Positions 34,205 through 42,646 of a DNA stretch of 47,697 bases are shown in pieces. A program made the translations under genes and the position numbers. Source of the DNA: Lachnospiraceae bacterium (lineage in GTDB: Bacteria; Bacillota; Clostridia; Lachnospirales; Lachnospiraceae). The stretch spans positions 1 through 47,697 of the forward strand of contig JAFXVI010000106.1 in the NCBI GenBank assembly GCA_017524595.1. The letters run 5' to 3'. Below the pieces are notes generated by a model. That model did no database searches. It was not told the origin of the DNA and was given only the letters and a program-made list of their open reading frames with translations. Within the stretch, counting starts at the first letter, position 1, and every line of letters begins with the position of its first letter.

Positions 34205-37200
34205 TTAAATTTTCTTCACGCCCAATACAACCTTCTCGCCATTGATATCCCATGGTTTATCATACCCTTCGATTGTATCATATTTGATATCATCTGCCAT
34301 TACATCCCTGATGATATCCGCCTTGTTAGCTTCCATTATGCCCTTAAGCCTGTCATTGTCCTTAGCATAAACAATGATCTTGTCCATGACTTCGAAACCG
34401 GCTTCCTTACGCATGGTCTGTATCTTACTTATAAGCTCACGCACAAATCCCTCTTCGATGAGTTCAGGTGTAAGATTTGTGTCAAGAACCACCGTTACCT
34501 GATTATCATTTTCGGATACGTAACCGTCCTTCTGAACAGGCTCAATAAGCAAGTCTTCTTTAGATAATACAACCTCTGAACCGCCTATGTCAAACTTAAG
34601 CTCGCCCTCAGTATTAAGCTTGTCCATAGCCTCATTTCCGTCTATTTCCGCAAGTGTCTGCTTGATCTGACCGATAAGCTTGCCGTACTTAGGCCCCAGT
34701 GTCTTAAGCTGCGGCTTGAACGAATACGACGTATAGTCGCTCACATCATCCCTGAATTCGACTGATTTTACATTAAGTTCATCCTCTATTATCTCCTTGT
34801 AGAACTCGGACAGTTCAAAAGGAGCTTTCACGAGCATCTTGCCTATCGGTTGCCTGTTCTTGATATTGCAGGCATTCCTACAGGCACGCCCCATAACGAC
34901 GGTCTTAAGCACCGCATCCATGTTCTTCTCAAGTTCAGCATCTATGAACGCCTCGTTTACCTTCGGAAAATCACACAGATGTATGCTCTCGGGTGCCGAT
35001 TTATCTATGTTCCTTACAAGGTTTAAGTAGATCTGCTCTGTCATGAACGGTATCATGGGAGCTGCAGCCTTGCTTATAGTAACAAGTGATGTATATAACG
35101 TCATATATGCATTTATCTTATCCTGCTCCATGCCCTTGGCCCAGAACCTCTCACGGCACCGCCTTACGTACCAGTTCGACAGATCATCCACGAACTCCGA
35201 TAATGCTCTTGCCGCCTCGGGTATCCTGTAATTAAACAGGTTATCATCAACTTCGCCTACAACAGTATTGAGCTTGCTTAATATCCACTTGTCCATAACG
35301 GGAAGTTTATCGTATTCAAGCTCATACTTGCTTGCGTCAAAGTCATCTATATTCGCATACAGTACAAAGAACGCATAGGTATTCCACAGGGTACCCATGA
35401 ATTTACGCTGTCCTTCCATAACCGCCTTGTCATGGAAACGGTTGGGAAGCCATGGTGCCGAATTAATATAGAAATACCAGCGGATGGCATCCGCGCCCAT
35501 CGTCTTAAGCGCTTCGAACGGATCCACAGCATTACCCTTGCTCTTGCTCATCTTTTCGCCGTTCTCATCAAGCACAAGTCCGAGAACTATTACATTCTCA
35601 TAAGGCGACTTATTGAACAGCAGTGTTGATTCCGCCATCAGTGAATAGAACCAGCCTCTTGTCTGATCCACGGCTTCTGAAATGAACTGTGCCGGGAACT
35701 GACTTTCAAATAATTCCTTATTCTCAAACGGATAATGATGCTGTGCAAAAGGCATTGCTCCCGAATCAAACCAGCAGTCGATAACCTCCGGTACACGTTT
35801 CATTTCTTTACCGCAATCAGGACACTTGCAGGTTATCTCATCTATATAAGGCCTATGAAGCTCAACCGTAAGCACATCATCACGTCCTGAAGCAGCCTTA
35901 AGCTCTTCTCTTGAACCAATGCACAGCTGTTTGCCGCAATCAGGGCATTCCCAGATATTTAGAGGGGTTCCCCAGTAACGGTTACGGGATACGCCCCAGT
36001 CCTGTATATTCTCAAGCCAGTTGCCGAAACGTCCCTCACCTATCGAGGGCGGTATCCAGTTGACTGTCTTATTGTTTGCAACAAGGTCATCCCTTACAGC
36101 CGTCATCTTTATAAACCACGATTCCCTTGCATAATAAAGAAGCGGTGTATCGCAGCGCCAGCAGTGAGGATAGTCATGTTCAACCTTAGGTGCGCTGAAC
36201 AACTGGCCTCTCTTATCAAGCTCTATGAGTACGTTCTTATCGCAGTCGATCGCTCCGGCTTCCAGTTCCTCCTTGGTAGGCTTGCACCTCATGCCCGCAA
36301 AAGGAGTAACATCTTTCATCACGCCGCGCTCATCCACCATTTGTACAAACGGCGCGTCATACTTACGTCCTACCCTTGCATCATCTTCACCGAAAGCAGG
36401 TGCTATATGAACGATACCGGTACCGTCAGACATCGTTACATAATCATCACAATAAATAAAGAAGGCTTTCTTATGCTGCTTTTCTGCTTCATCAGCAGCA
36501 CACTGATACAAAGGCTCATATTCCTTATATTCAAGATCCGTGCCCTTGTAAGATTCGATTATTTCGTAGGCAGGAACTCCTTCCTCCCTTTCAATGCCAC
36601 CAAGCACTGTATCTGCAAGCGCCTGTGCAAGGATGTATACCTTGCCGTCGGCTGCCTTAACCCTTATATATGTCTCCTCAGGGTTCACGCACAACGCTAT
36701 ATTCGAGGCAAGTGTCCACGGCGTTGTCGTCCATGCAAGAAAATACGCATTTTCCTCGCCTTTTATCTTAAATCTTACGATAGCTGTTCTTTCCTTAAGA
36801 GTCTTATATCCCTGTGCAACCTCATGTGAAGAAAGCGGGGTACCGCAGCGCGGGCAATAAGGCACGATCTTAAAGCCCTTGTATAAAAGACCCTTATCCC
36901 ATATCTGCTTAAGGGCCCACCACTCAGACTCGATAAAATCATCATGATAGGTAACGTAGGGATTATCCATATCTGCCCAGAATCCGACCGTTCCGGAGAA
37001 TTCCTCCCACATACTCTTATACTGCCATACCGATTTCTTGCATTCCTGTATGAATGGATCAAGACCGTATTCCTCGATCTGCTCCTTGCCGTCAAGCCCA
37101 AGCCTGACCTCTACCTCCAGCTCAACCGGCAGTCCGTGAGTATCCCATCCTGCCTTACGAGGAACATAATAGCCCTTCATGGTACGGTATCTGGGTATCA

Positions 37201-37399
37201 TATCCTTAATGACACGCGTCAAAACATGACCTATATGCGGCTTGCCGTTAGCTGTAGGCGGTCCGTCATAAAAGGTATAGGTCTCTCCTCCCTTCCTGTT
37301 CTCCATACTTTTTCTGAAAATGTCATTGTCGGACCAGAACTTCTCTATTTCTTTTTCTCTCTCAACAAAGCTTAGATCCGTAGATACCTTGTTATACAT
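34205..37399 (-). CDS. ileS: Isoleucine--tRNA ligase, long (IleS2-like) type
   Basis: A 1064-aa class I synthetase. The HIGH motif (PHIGHV, 55-60) and KMSKS motif (GEKMSKSKGN) are present, with the CP1 editing domain between them. The N-terminal TFYDGPPTANGKPHIGH and GWDTHGLPVELEVE follow the longer type-2 pattern found in many clostridia, which is associated with reduced mupirocin sensitivity. The ribosome site is AAAGG. It lies 7 nt after a CPBP protease gene, so there is no room for the T-box leader that often precedes ileS in Firmicutes. Confidence 0.96.
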   Translation of the reverse strand: MYNKVSTDLSFVEREKEIEKFWSDNDIFRKSMENRKGGETYTFYDGPPTANGKPHIGHVLTRVIKDMIPRYRTMKGYYVPRKAGWDTHGLPVELEVEVRLGLDGKEQIEEYGLDPFIQECKKSVWQYKSMWEEFSGTVGFWADMDNPYVTYHDDFIESEWWALKQIWDKGLLYKGFKIVPYCPRCGTPLSSHEVAQGYKTLKERTAIVRFKIKGEENAYFLAWTTTPWTLASNIALCVNPEETYIRVKAADGKVYILAQALADTVLGGIEREEGVPAYEIIESYKGTDLEYKEYEPLYQCAADEAEKQHKKAFFIYCDDYVTMSDGTGIVHIAPAFGEDDARVGRKYDAPFVQMVDERGVMKDVTPFAGMRCKPTKEELEAGAIDCDKNVLIELDKRGQLFSAPKVEHDYPHCWRCDTPLLYYARESWFIKMTAVRDDLVANNKTVNWIPPSIGEGRFGNWLENIQDWGVSRNRYWGTPLNIWECPDCGKQLCIGSREELKAASGRDDVLTVELHRPYIDEITCKCPDCGKEMKRVPEVIDCWFDSGAMPFAQHHYPFENKELFESQFPAQFISEAVDQTRGWFYSLMAESTLLFNKSPYENVIVLGLVLDENGEKMSKSKGNAVDPFEALKTMGADAIRWYFYINSAPWLPNRFHDKAVMEGQRKFMGTLWNTYAFFVLYANIDDFDASKYELEYDKLPVMDKWILSKLNTVVGEVDDNLFNYRIPEAARALSEFVDDLSNWYVRRCRERFWAKGMEQDKINAYMTLYTSLVTISKAAAPMIPFMTEQIYLNLVRNIDKSAPESIHLCDFPKVNEAFIDAELEKNMDAVLKTVVMGRACRNACNIKNRQPIGKMLVKAPFELSEFYKEIIEDELNVKSVEFRDDVSDYTSYSFKPQLKTLGPKYGKLIGQIKQTLAEIDGNEAMDKLNTEGELKFDIGGSEVVLSKEDLLIEPVQKDGYVSENDNQVTVVLDTNLTPELIEEGFVRELISKIQTMRKEAGFEVMDKIIVYAKDNDRLKGIMEANKADIIRDVMADDIKYDTIEGYDKPWDINGEKVVLGVKKI

Positions 37400-37406
37400 T
37401 TCTTTC

Positions 37407-38267
37407 TTACCTTTCTTTTCTTCTTTTAACGATCAAAACAATAACAGCAGTCACGATCGGAAATACAATGTTCACTGGCATGCCACCCTCAAGGCCGAAT
37501 TCCACATCATAAAAGAGGCTTTCCTTTACGGCATCCGGTGTGAACAATGACCGCTGACAGACAATTCCTGAATTCGGAAGTCCAAGGATTATGTTCTGAG
37601 TAAAATTCCAGGCTGTATGGAGCATGACAGGAAACCAGATACTGTCCAACACCACAGTCATTATGCCAAAACATACGCCTATCACAAAGATTGTCACTAG
37701 ATTATAAACCTTGACTCCGGGATTGACAATATGAATAAGACTGAATATGACAGGATTCAGCAGGATGGCAAAAATCATGTTATATCTTTCTTTAATGGCA
37801 CTCAGCCCGTAACCCCTGTAGAGAAGTTCCTCCGTACCGGATTGGATACATACAAAAGCAAGCGACACAATAAGAAACAACGGATCAAATTTCATAAAGG
37901 AAAAGTGTAAATCCCCATTTAGCATTGCAATGAAAGCACATAGTATATTGAGCACGAATCCGATCAAAAGACCAAGCAATGCCATTTTTATATTGTTTCC
38001 GCTTCTGCCCTTATGTTTTTCGTGTTTAAGACTGTGAAATATCGGTTTTTCTACGAAAAACAAATAGCCTATCAATATCAGATCAACTATTATGAACGGC
38101 AGATAGAATGTAAAAACCAGATTCCACCCTCCGTCTGTTATTCCAGAAAACAGGACATATGCCGTGATCTGTCCGATGCTCAAGCCTACAGTAATGATAA
38201 TTATCATCATCACTGTAACAAACAAAAAATTGTGACGTTTTAATTTTTTATCTGTTTCTGTTTTCAT
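37407..38267 (-). CDS. CPBP-family intramembrane metalloprotease
   Basis: A 286-aa protein with about seven to eight membrane helices, of the CPBP (CAAX/Abi) family. Conserved metal-site motifs are visible: GTEELLYRG (the EExxxR pattern), FSLIHI and HTAWNF. Members process prenylated or bacteriocin-related substrates or confer self-immunity; the target is unknown here. The ribosome site is poor. It sits between pncB and ileS with short gaps, so it is probably part of that transcript. Confidence 0.88.
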   Translation of the reverse strand: MKTETDKKLKRHNFLFVTVMMIIIITVGLSIGQITAYVLFSGITDGGWNLVFTFYLPFIIVDLILIGYLFFVEKPIFHSLKHEKHKGRSGNNIKMALLGLLIGFVLNILCAFIAMLNGDLHFSFMKFDPLFLIVSLAFVCIQSGTEELLYRGYGLSAIKERYNMIFAILLNPVIFSLIHIVNPGVKVYNLVTIFVIGVCFGIMTVVLDSIWFPVMLHTAWNFTQNIILGLPNSGIVCQRSLFTPDAVKESLFYDVEFGLEGGMPVNIVFPIVTAVIVLIVKRRKER

Positions 38268-38288
38268 TCACATATTCTTTCATGCTAA

Positions 38289-38321
38289 ATGAGTCAAACG
38301 AAACCATCCCAAATGACTCAT
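38289..38321 (-). terminator. Hairpin overlapping the pncB stop
   Basis: ATGAGTCA and TGACTCAT form an 8-bp stem around a 17-nt loop on the minus strand, followed by TTAGCATG. It includes the pncB stop codon. Without a real U-tract it may be a weak terminator or mRNA-stabilising hairpin. Confidence 0.4.
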
Positions 38322-39541
38322 CTTATGACCACGCTCGCGTGCTCCATCCTCCAGTCGATACATCTCTTAAGATAATGTATATATTCCGGGTTCTTGCACA
38401 TTCCCTTGCCATCAATATCTGATATCTTCGCAACATCCATTCCGTTGCAGGCTGTTGTCTTCATTACTATATTAAGCGCAGGCACGTCTGTATCATTTGC
38501 AATATATGTTCCGATACCGAATGCCGTCTTTACCTTATCCTTAAAATACCTGTTTATCTTGGTAGCTTTCTCAAAATTAAGGCTGTCTGAGAACAATAAC
38601 GTCTTGGTCTTTGGATCGATACCAAGCTCCTTATAGTGGGCTATCATCTTCTCGCCCCACTCATACGGATCGCCGCTGTCATGACGTACACCTGAAAACA
38701 GCGTTGAATAGGTAAGCTGGAAGTCCCTGAGAAAGCAGTCTGTAGTGATCGCATCTGTAAGGGCGGTTCCGTTTAAAACCCCGTATTCCTTAACCCATGC
38801 ATCAAGGGCGTACCAGTTGGAATATGCGGGATTATGCTTGTGATTACCCTGTCCGACACACATTATCCACTCATGCGCCATCGTGCCCACAGGCGTGATA
38901 CCGTATTTCTTCGCAAGATATACATTAGAGGTTCCCACAAAAATCGAACCGTCGTATTTGCCATCCTTTAAGGCTTTAACCGCAAGCTCCTGGGCTTCTG
39001 CAGACAAACGCCTCCTCATACCGAATTCCGAAAAGGCATTAAGCTCGTATTCTCCGTTCTCAAGCTTGGCTACCTTATCCCGAAGCCTCTCCTTAAAGCT
39101 CTTAATGAGCTCATCGTAATCATAGGCCATTCTGAAATACACTTCGTTTACTATCGCAAGCGTCGGTATTTCATACATGGATGTATTTAGCCATGTACCC
39201 TTGGTTTCTATGGTAAGTCCGCACTCAGAGTCCGTCCCTATCTCAAAATCATTATATCTTGGCTTCCAAAGCCTTAAAAAATCAATATATGAACCCCTGA
39301 GCCACTTGATATTATTAAGATATTCAAGTTCATCTTCATTGAACCGCAGATTGCAGTACATCCTGATCTGATCCCTTATCTCCTCAACCATTTCAGGCGT
39401 AAAATGCACATCTTCATTCCTGCACTTGAAGCTCCAGGTCGTCTTGTAATCACTGAACTGATGATAAATCGCCTGTCCCATGGAAAACTTATATGCATCC
39501 GTTTCCAACAGACTTGTTATGATAGGCTTTAACTTATCCAT
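38318..39541 (-). CDS. pncB: Nicotinate phosphoribosyltransferase
   Basis: Converts nicotinate and PRPP to nicotinate mononucleotide in NAD salvage. The 407-aa product matches the shorter bacterial PncB type. It shows LLETDAYKFSMGQA, the FSEFGMRRRLS segment and GTMAHEW, whose His223 is the residue phosphorylated in characterised enzymes. Also seen are SGVRHDSGDPYEWG and FSDSLN. The start has AGGAAATATC. Own promoter, divergent from the YkgJ gene. Confidence 0.96.
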   Translation of the reverse strand: MDKLKPIITSLLETDAYKFSMGQAIYHQFSDYKTTWSFKCRNEDVHFTPEMVEEIRDQIRMYCNLRFNEDELEYLNNIKWLRGSYIDFLRLWKPRYNDFEIGTDSECGLTIETKGTWLNTSMYEIPTLAIVNEVYFRMAYDYDELIKSFKERLRDKVAKLENGEYELNAFSEFGMRRRLSAEAQELAVKALKDGKYDGSIFVGTSNVYLAKKYGITPVGTMAHEWIMCVGQGNHKHNPAYSNWYALDAWVKEYGVLNGTALTDAITTDCFLRDFQLTYSTLFSGVRHDSGDPYEWGEKMIAHYKELGIDPKTKTLLFSDSLNFEKATKINRYFKDKVKTAFGIGTYIANDTDVPALNIVMKTTACNGMDVAKISDIDGKGMCKNPEYIHYLKRCIDWRMEHASVVIR

Positions 39542-39577
39542 GATATTTCCTCATAAACCACGACAGTAGCAAACATC

Positions 39578-39606
39578 ATTATATAGCCAAATCTGCGGTT
39601 TGTAAA
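39578..39606 (-). promoter_or_regulatory. Sigma-A promoter of pncB
   Basis: Minus-strand TTTACA (39601-39606), a 17-bp spacer and TATAAT (39578-39583), 37 bp upstream of the pncB start. Confidence 0.82.
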
Positions 39607-39630
39607 CATTATAAGGTGCTTCTTACGCCT

Positions 39631-39658
39631 TTGCACTTTTACCGAAAAGCTATATAAT
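39631..39658 (+). promoter_or_regulatory. Sigma-A promoter of the YkgJ-type gene
   Basis: Plus-strand TTGCAC (39631-39636), a 16-bp spacer and a perfect TATAAT (39653-39658), 41 bp upstream of the start codon. Confidence 0.8.
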
Positions 39659-39699
39659 GATTAGCGGATAATCAAAATATCAGATGATGCAGGTAAGCT

Positions 39700-40356
39700 A
39701 TGAAAAGAGATGTTGATATAGATGAAATATCGGACGGATGTCGTTACCGTTCCGGTGATATGGTAAAGATAGGGTGTGCGGAATGTAAGGGCTGCAGTGA
39801 ATGCTGCCGTCAGGTGGATGATACGATCATCTTAGACCCTTATGACATATATCAGTTATGCAAGGGGCTTGATTCTTCTTTTGATAAACTTATGTCTGAA
39901 GAACCCGAACCATCGATAGAGCTCGGTCATGCTGACGGACTGCTGCTGCCACATCTTAAGCTGAGCAAGGCATCCGGCGGATGTACTTTCCTAAGCAATG
40001 AAGGCCGCTGCACCATACACAGCTTCCGACCGGGTTTCTGCAGGCTCTATCCTTTAGGCCGTATATACGAAGACGGTAGTTTCTCCTACTTTATCCAGAT
40101 CCATGAATGCCCTTATCCCAACAAGTCCAAAGTCAAGATAAAAAAATGGCTGGGTATTGATAACCTGCCCGCATACGAGGCTTTCATCCTTAAATGGCAT
40201 GATATCCTTGACGATGCACGCAGCAATCTGTCCGGAATAAATGACCAGTCAGAACGTTCCCGCTATATAGTTGCTTTCCTTAAGAGGTTCTACCAGACAC
40301 CTTATGATACAGAAGTGGATTTCTACACACAGTTTGAGGAACGCTTTAACAGCTGA
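39700..40356 (+). CDS. YkgJ-family cysteine cluster protein
   Basis: A 218-aa cytoplasmic protein. The N-terminal CAECKGCSECC (Cys26, 29, 32, 35, 36) and later GGCTF, GRCTIHSFRPGFCRLYPLG and HECPYP form the zinc/iron-chelating cysteine cluster of this family. The biochemical function of the family is unknown. The ribosome site is AGGTAAGCT. It converges on dtd with only 2 bp between the stop codons. Confidence 0.87.
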   Translation: MKRDVDIDEISDGCRYRSGDMVKIGCAECKGCSECCRQVDDTIILDPYDIYQLCKGLDSSFDKLMSEEPEPSIELGHADGLLLPHLKLSKASGGCTFLSNEGRCTIHSFRPGFCRLYPLGRIYEDGSFSYFIQIHECPYPNKSKVKIKKWLGIDNLPAYEAFILKWHDILDDARSNLSGINDQSERSRYIVAFLKRFYQTPYDTEVDFYTQFEERFNS

Positions 40357-40358
40357 CC

Positions 40359-40793
40359 TCACACATCCAGTACTATTGTAACCGGACCGTCGTTTACGGA
40401 TTCAACCTTCATATCCGCTCCGAACTCACCGGTACCTGTCTTAAATCCCCTGTTGCGGCATTCAGATACGACAAGCTCATACAATGGCTTGGATATTTCA
40501 GGCCTTGCCGCCTGCGTAAAGCCCGGCCTCCTTGAACTGCAGTCAGCATACAGCGTAAACTGGCTTACAATAAGCAGCTGCGCACCCGCATCCTTTGGGG
40601 ACACGTTCATTTTTCCGTTTTCATCCTCAAATATCCTCAGACCACATATCTTATCCGCGATCTTTACAGCCTTTTCTTCCGTATCGTCCACATGGACTCC
40701 CAAAAGCACCAGAAAGCCCTTATCTATTTCCGATACAATCTTTCCATCGATACTTACCGATGCGGAAAGTACTCTGGTTATTACCGCTCTCAT
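40359..40793 (-). CDS. dtd: D-aminoacyl-tRNA deacylase
   Basis: Removes D-amino acids (and glycine) mischarged on tRNA. The 144-aa product has the typical length and the active-site signatures LLIVSQFTLYAD and NDGPVTI (the cross-subunit GP-containing motif). Last gene of a run that includes the patatin, Dus, YgiQ and OGG genes. GGAG lies 13 nt from the ATG, rather far. Confidence 0.96.
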   Translation of the reverse strand: MRAVITRVLSASVSIDGKIVSEIDKGFLVLLGVHVDDTEEKAVKIADKICGLRIFEDENGKMNVSPKDAGAQLLIVSQFTLYADCSSRRPGFTQAARPEISKPLYELVVSECRNRGFKTGTGEFGADMKVESVNDGPVTIVLDV

Positions 40794-40838
40794 TCTTGAT
40801 ATTTTCTCCTGCTTATCCTCAATATCCTTTATACATAA

Positions 40839-41690
40839 TCATCCAAGGAATTCCTGTACTCTCTTAAGCTCCATAAGACCCTTGCGTCTTCCTGTATCAT
40901 AAACCCTCTGCAGCTCACTTGGCTTATTGGATATCTTGATGTTTAGTGATTCATCCGGTCTTATCACAAGCAGCTCGCCGGAAAGCTCTTTCTCCCTTAT
41001 GTAACTGTAGATCTCATTATATCTCTCATGCCGGTCAAGCATTGCCTCCGTGAGCTTCGGGTATTTATGATACATCGCCTTGGCGGCAGCTCCGTAATTT
41101 ATCTTCTTCTTAACATAGGTGAGAGGCTGCGTAAGGATCACAACGTTCCTGTCATATCCGATCTCCTCAAAATACCTTATCGGCACAGAATCCGCAACTC
41201 CGCCGTCTAGCAGCTTAAGACCGTCTATCTCAACTATCTGCTCAACCATCGGCATCGCACATGAAGCCCTTATCCACTCGAGGAAGGTATTAAGGTCATC
41301 TGTATCCCTGTCATGCTTATGATGTACGGCAAGCCCCGTTTCTATATTGGTACAGGTGATATAGAACTCCATCGGATTTTCATTAAATGTATTAAAATCA
41401 AACTTATCCAGGTTCTTTGGTATCTCATGATAACAGAATTCATTCGAGTAAAGATTCCCTGTCTTTAGAAGACTGCTTAAACTTACATATCTCTTATCAT
41501 CGCAGTAATCCCTGTTATACCTGAAAGCACGTCCTATCTGTCTTGATTTGTAGTTGCACCCAAAGGCAGCACCGGCACTTGTTCCGATACCTCCATCAAA
41601 TTCGATCCCGTTCTCCATGAACACATCTGTTATTCCGGCGGTAAACAGTCCTCTCATCGCTCCGCCTTCCATTACAAGTCCTTTTCTCAT
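40839..41690 (-). CDS. Patatin-like phospholipase
   Basis: A 283-aa serine lipase/acyl hydrolase of the patatin family, RssA/YjjU-like. The oxyanion motif LVMEGGAMRG, the nucleophile elbow GTSAG and the catalytic Asp in LLDGGVADS are all present. There is no signal peptide. The start is the ATG at 41688-41690, preceded by AGAGAGAG; a TTG eight codons earlier lacks a ribosome site. It follows the second dus by 20 bp. Confidence 0.9.
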   Translation of the reverse strand: MRKGLVMEGGAMRGLFTAGITDVFMENGIEFDGGIGTSAGAAFGCNYKSRQIGRAFRYNRDYCDDKRYVSLSSLLKTGNLYSNEFCYHEIPKNLDKFDFNTFNENPMEFYITCTNIETGLAVHHKHDRDTDDLNTFLEWIRASCAMPMVEQIVEIDGLKLLDGGVADSVPIRYFEEIGYDRNVVILTQPLTYVKKKINYGAAAKAMYHKYPKLTEAMLDRHERYNEIYSYIREKELSGELLVIRPDESLNIKISNKPSELQRVYDTGRRKGLMELKRVQEFLG

Positions 41691-41710
41691 ATCTCTCTCT
41701 CTTAATAAAT

Positions 41711-42646
41711 TCAACCAAGTATCTGCATTTCAAGCATCTTGTATTCCTGCAGCGTGCGGCATTTGAGCAGTTCCTTTACTGCCGCTGGCCGCTTGGGAAA
41801 TCCCTGTCCCATATAACTCCACAACTCTTTCATCTTCTGAAGCACAGGTCTGTCAGCCTTAAAAGCGGCTGTATAATCCTCCGTTATCCTTTTTAGGAAT
41901 TCCTTAAGCTCATCATTGGTATAAGGTCTTCCTCCGTTAAGGACCCTGATAAGTGATGGATCAGCGATCATTCCCCTGCCTGTCATTATAGCACTGACCT
42001 TATCAGCAGAATGATCAATGATCTCATCCACATCGGATTTAGAAAACACATCGCCATTATAGCACAACGTGGCAGCTGATTTTACCGCATATTTACAAAA
42101 TATGTCCCTGTGCGGCTGCCCCTTATAATATTCGTACCTGACTCTCGGATGGACTATAAGCTCTTTTACCGGATACTTGTTGAATATCTCCAGCAACCCT
42201 TCGTATTCACTTACGTCACTCTCACCGATCCGAGTCTTTATCGAAATGTCGCACTTTCTGTTTTCAAAGATCCTGTACAGAAAATCATCCAGCTTTTCTG
42301 TCCTTTTGAGGAATCCCGATCCCCGTCCCTTTGTTGCGACTGTCTTTGACGGACATCCGAGATTTAAGTTGACCTCCGTATAACCGTATTCATGCAAAGC
42401 CCTTTCCACACGGCCAAAACCCTCTGCATCATCAGTCAGTATCTGCGGAATCAGGTTAATACCCTTGTTATTTTCCGGCAGTATCTCCCTTATCTCCTTA
42501 TTGCTCATTGCCCGTTTCTCATGTACTACAAGAAAAGGAGTGAAATACTTTGCTATGTTTTCCCCAAAATGATCATGTACTGCATTTCTGTATATATATC
42601 CCGTAATGCCTTCCATCGGGGCAAGATAATACTTTATATCTTTCAT
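41711..42646 (-). CDS. tRNA-dihydrouridine synthase, second paralogue
   Basis: A 311-aa FMN-dependent Dus. The family signs are YYLAPMEGITGYIYR, LNLGCPSKTVATKGRGSGFL with the catalytic Cys, the IKTRIG strand, VHPRVRYEYYKG, NGDVFS and MTGRGMIADPSL. It differs clearly from the dusB at 2403-3356 and may modify other positions (DusC-like). The ATG overlaps the ygiQ stop as ATGA, so translation is coupled; there is no separate ribosome site. Confidence 0.92.
   Translation of the reverse strand: MKDIKYYLAPMEGITGYIYRNAVHDHFGENIAKYFTPFLVVHEKRAMSNKEIREILPENNKGINLIPQILTDDAEGFGRVERALHEYGYTEVNLNLGCPSKTVATKGRGSGFLKRTEKLDDFLYRIFENRKCDISIKTRIGESDVSEYEGLLEIFNKYPVKELIVHPRVRYEYYKGQPHRDIFCKYAVKSAATLCYNGDVFSKSDVDEIIDHSADKVSAIMTGRGMIADPSLIRVLNGGRPYTNDELKEFLKRITEDYTAAFKADRPVLQKMKELWSYMGQGFPKRPAAVKELLKCRTLQEYKMLEMQILG

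Noticed and set aside
36164..36829. A 221-codon plus-strand open frame
   Set aside because: Antisense to the well-supported ileS; Cys/Arg-rich translation with no recognisable domain.
37400..37406. A T-box leader for ileS
   Set aside because: Only 7 nt lie between the genes, and no T-box signature was found upstream of the CPBP or pncB genes.
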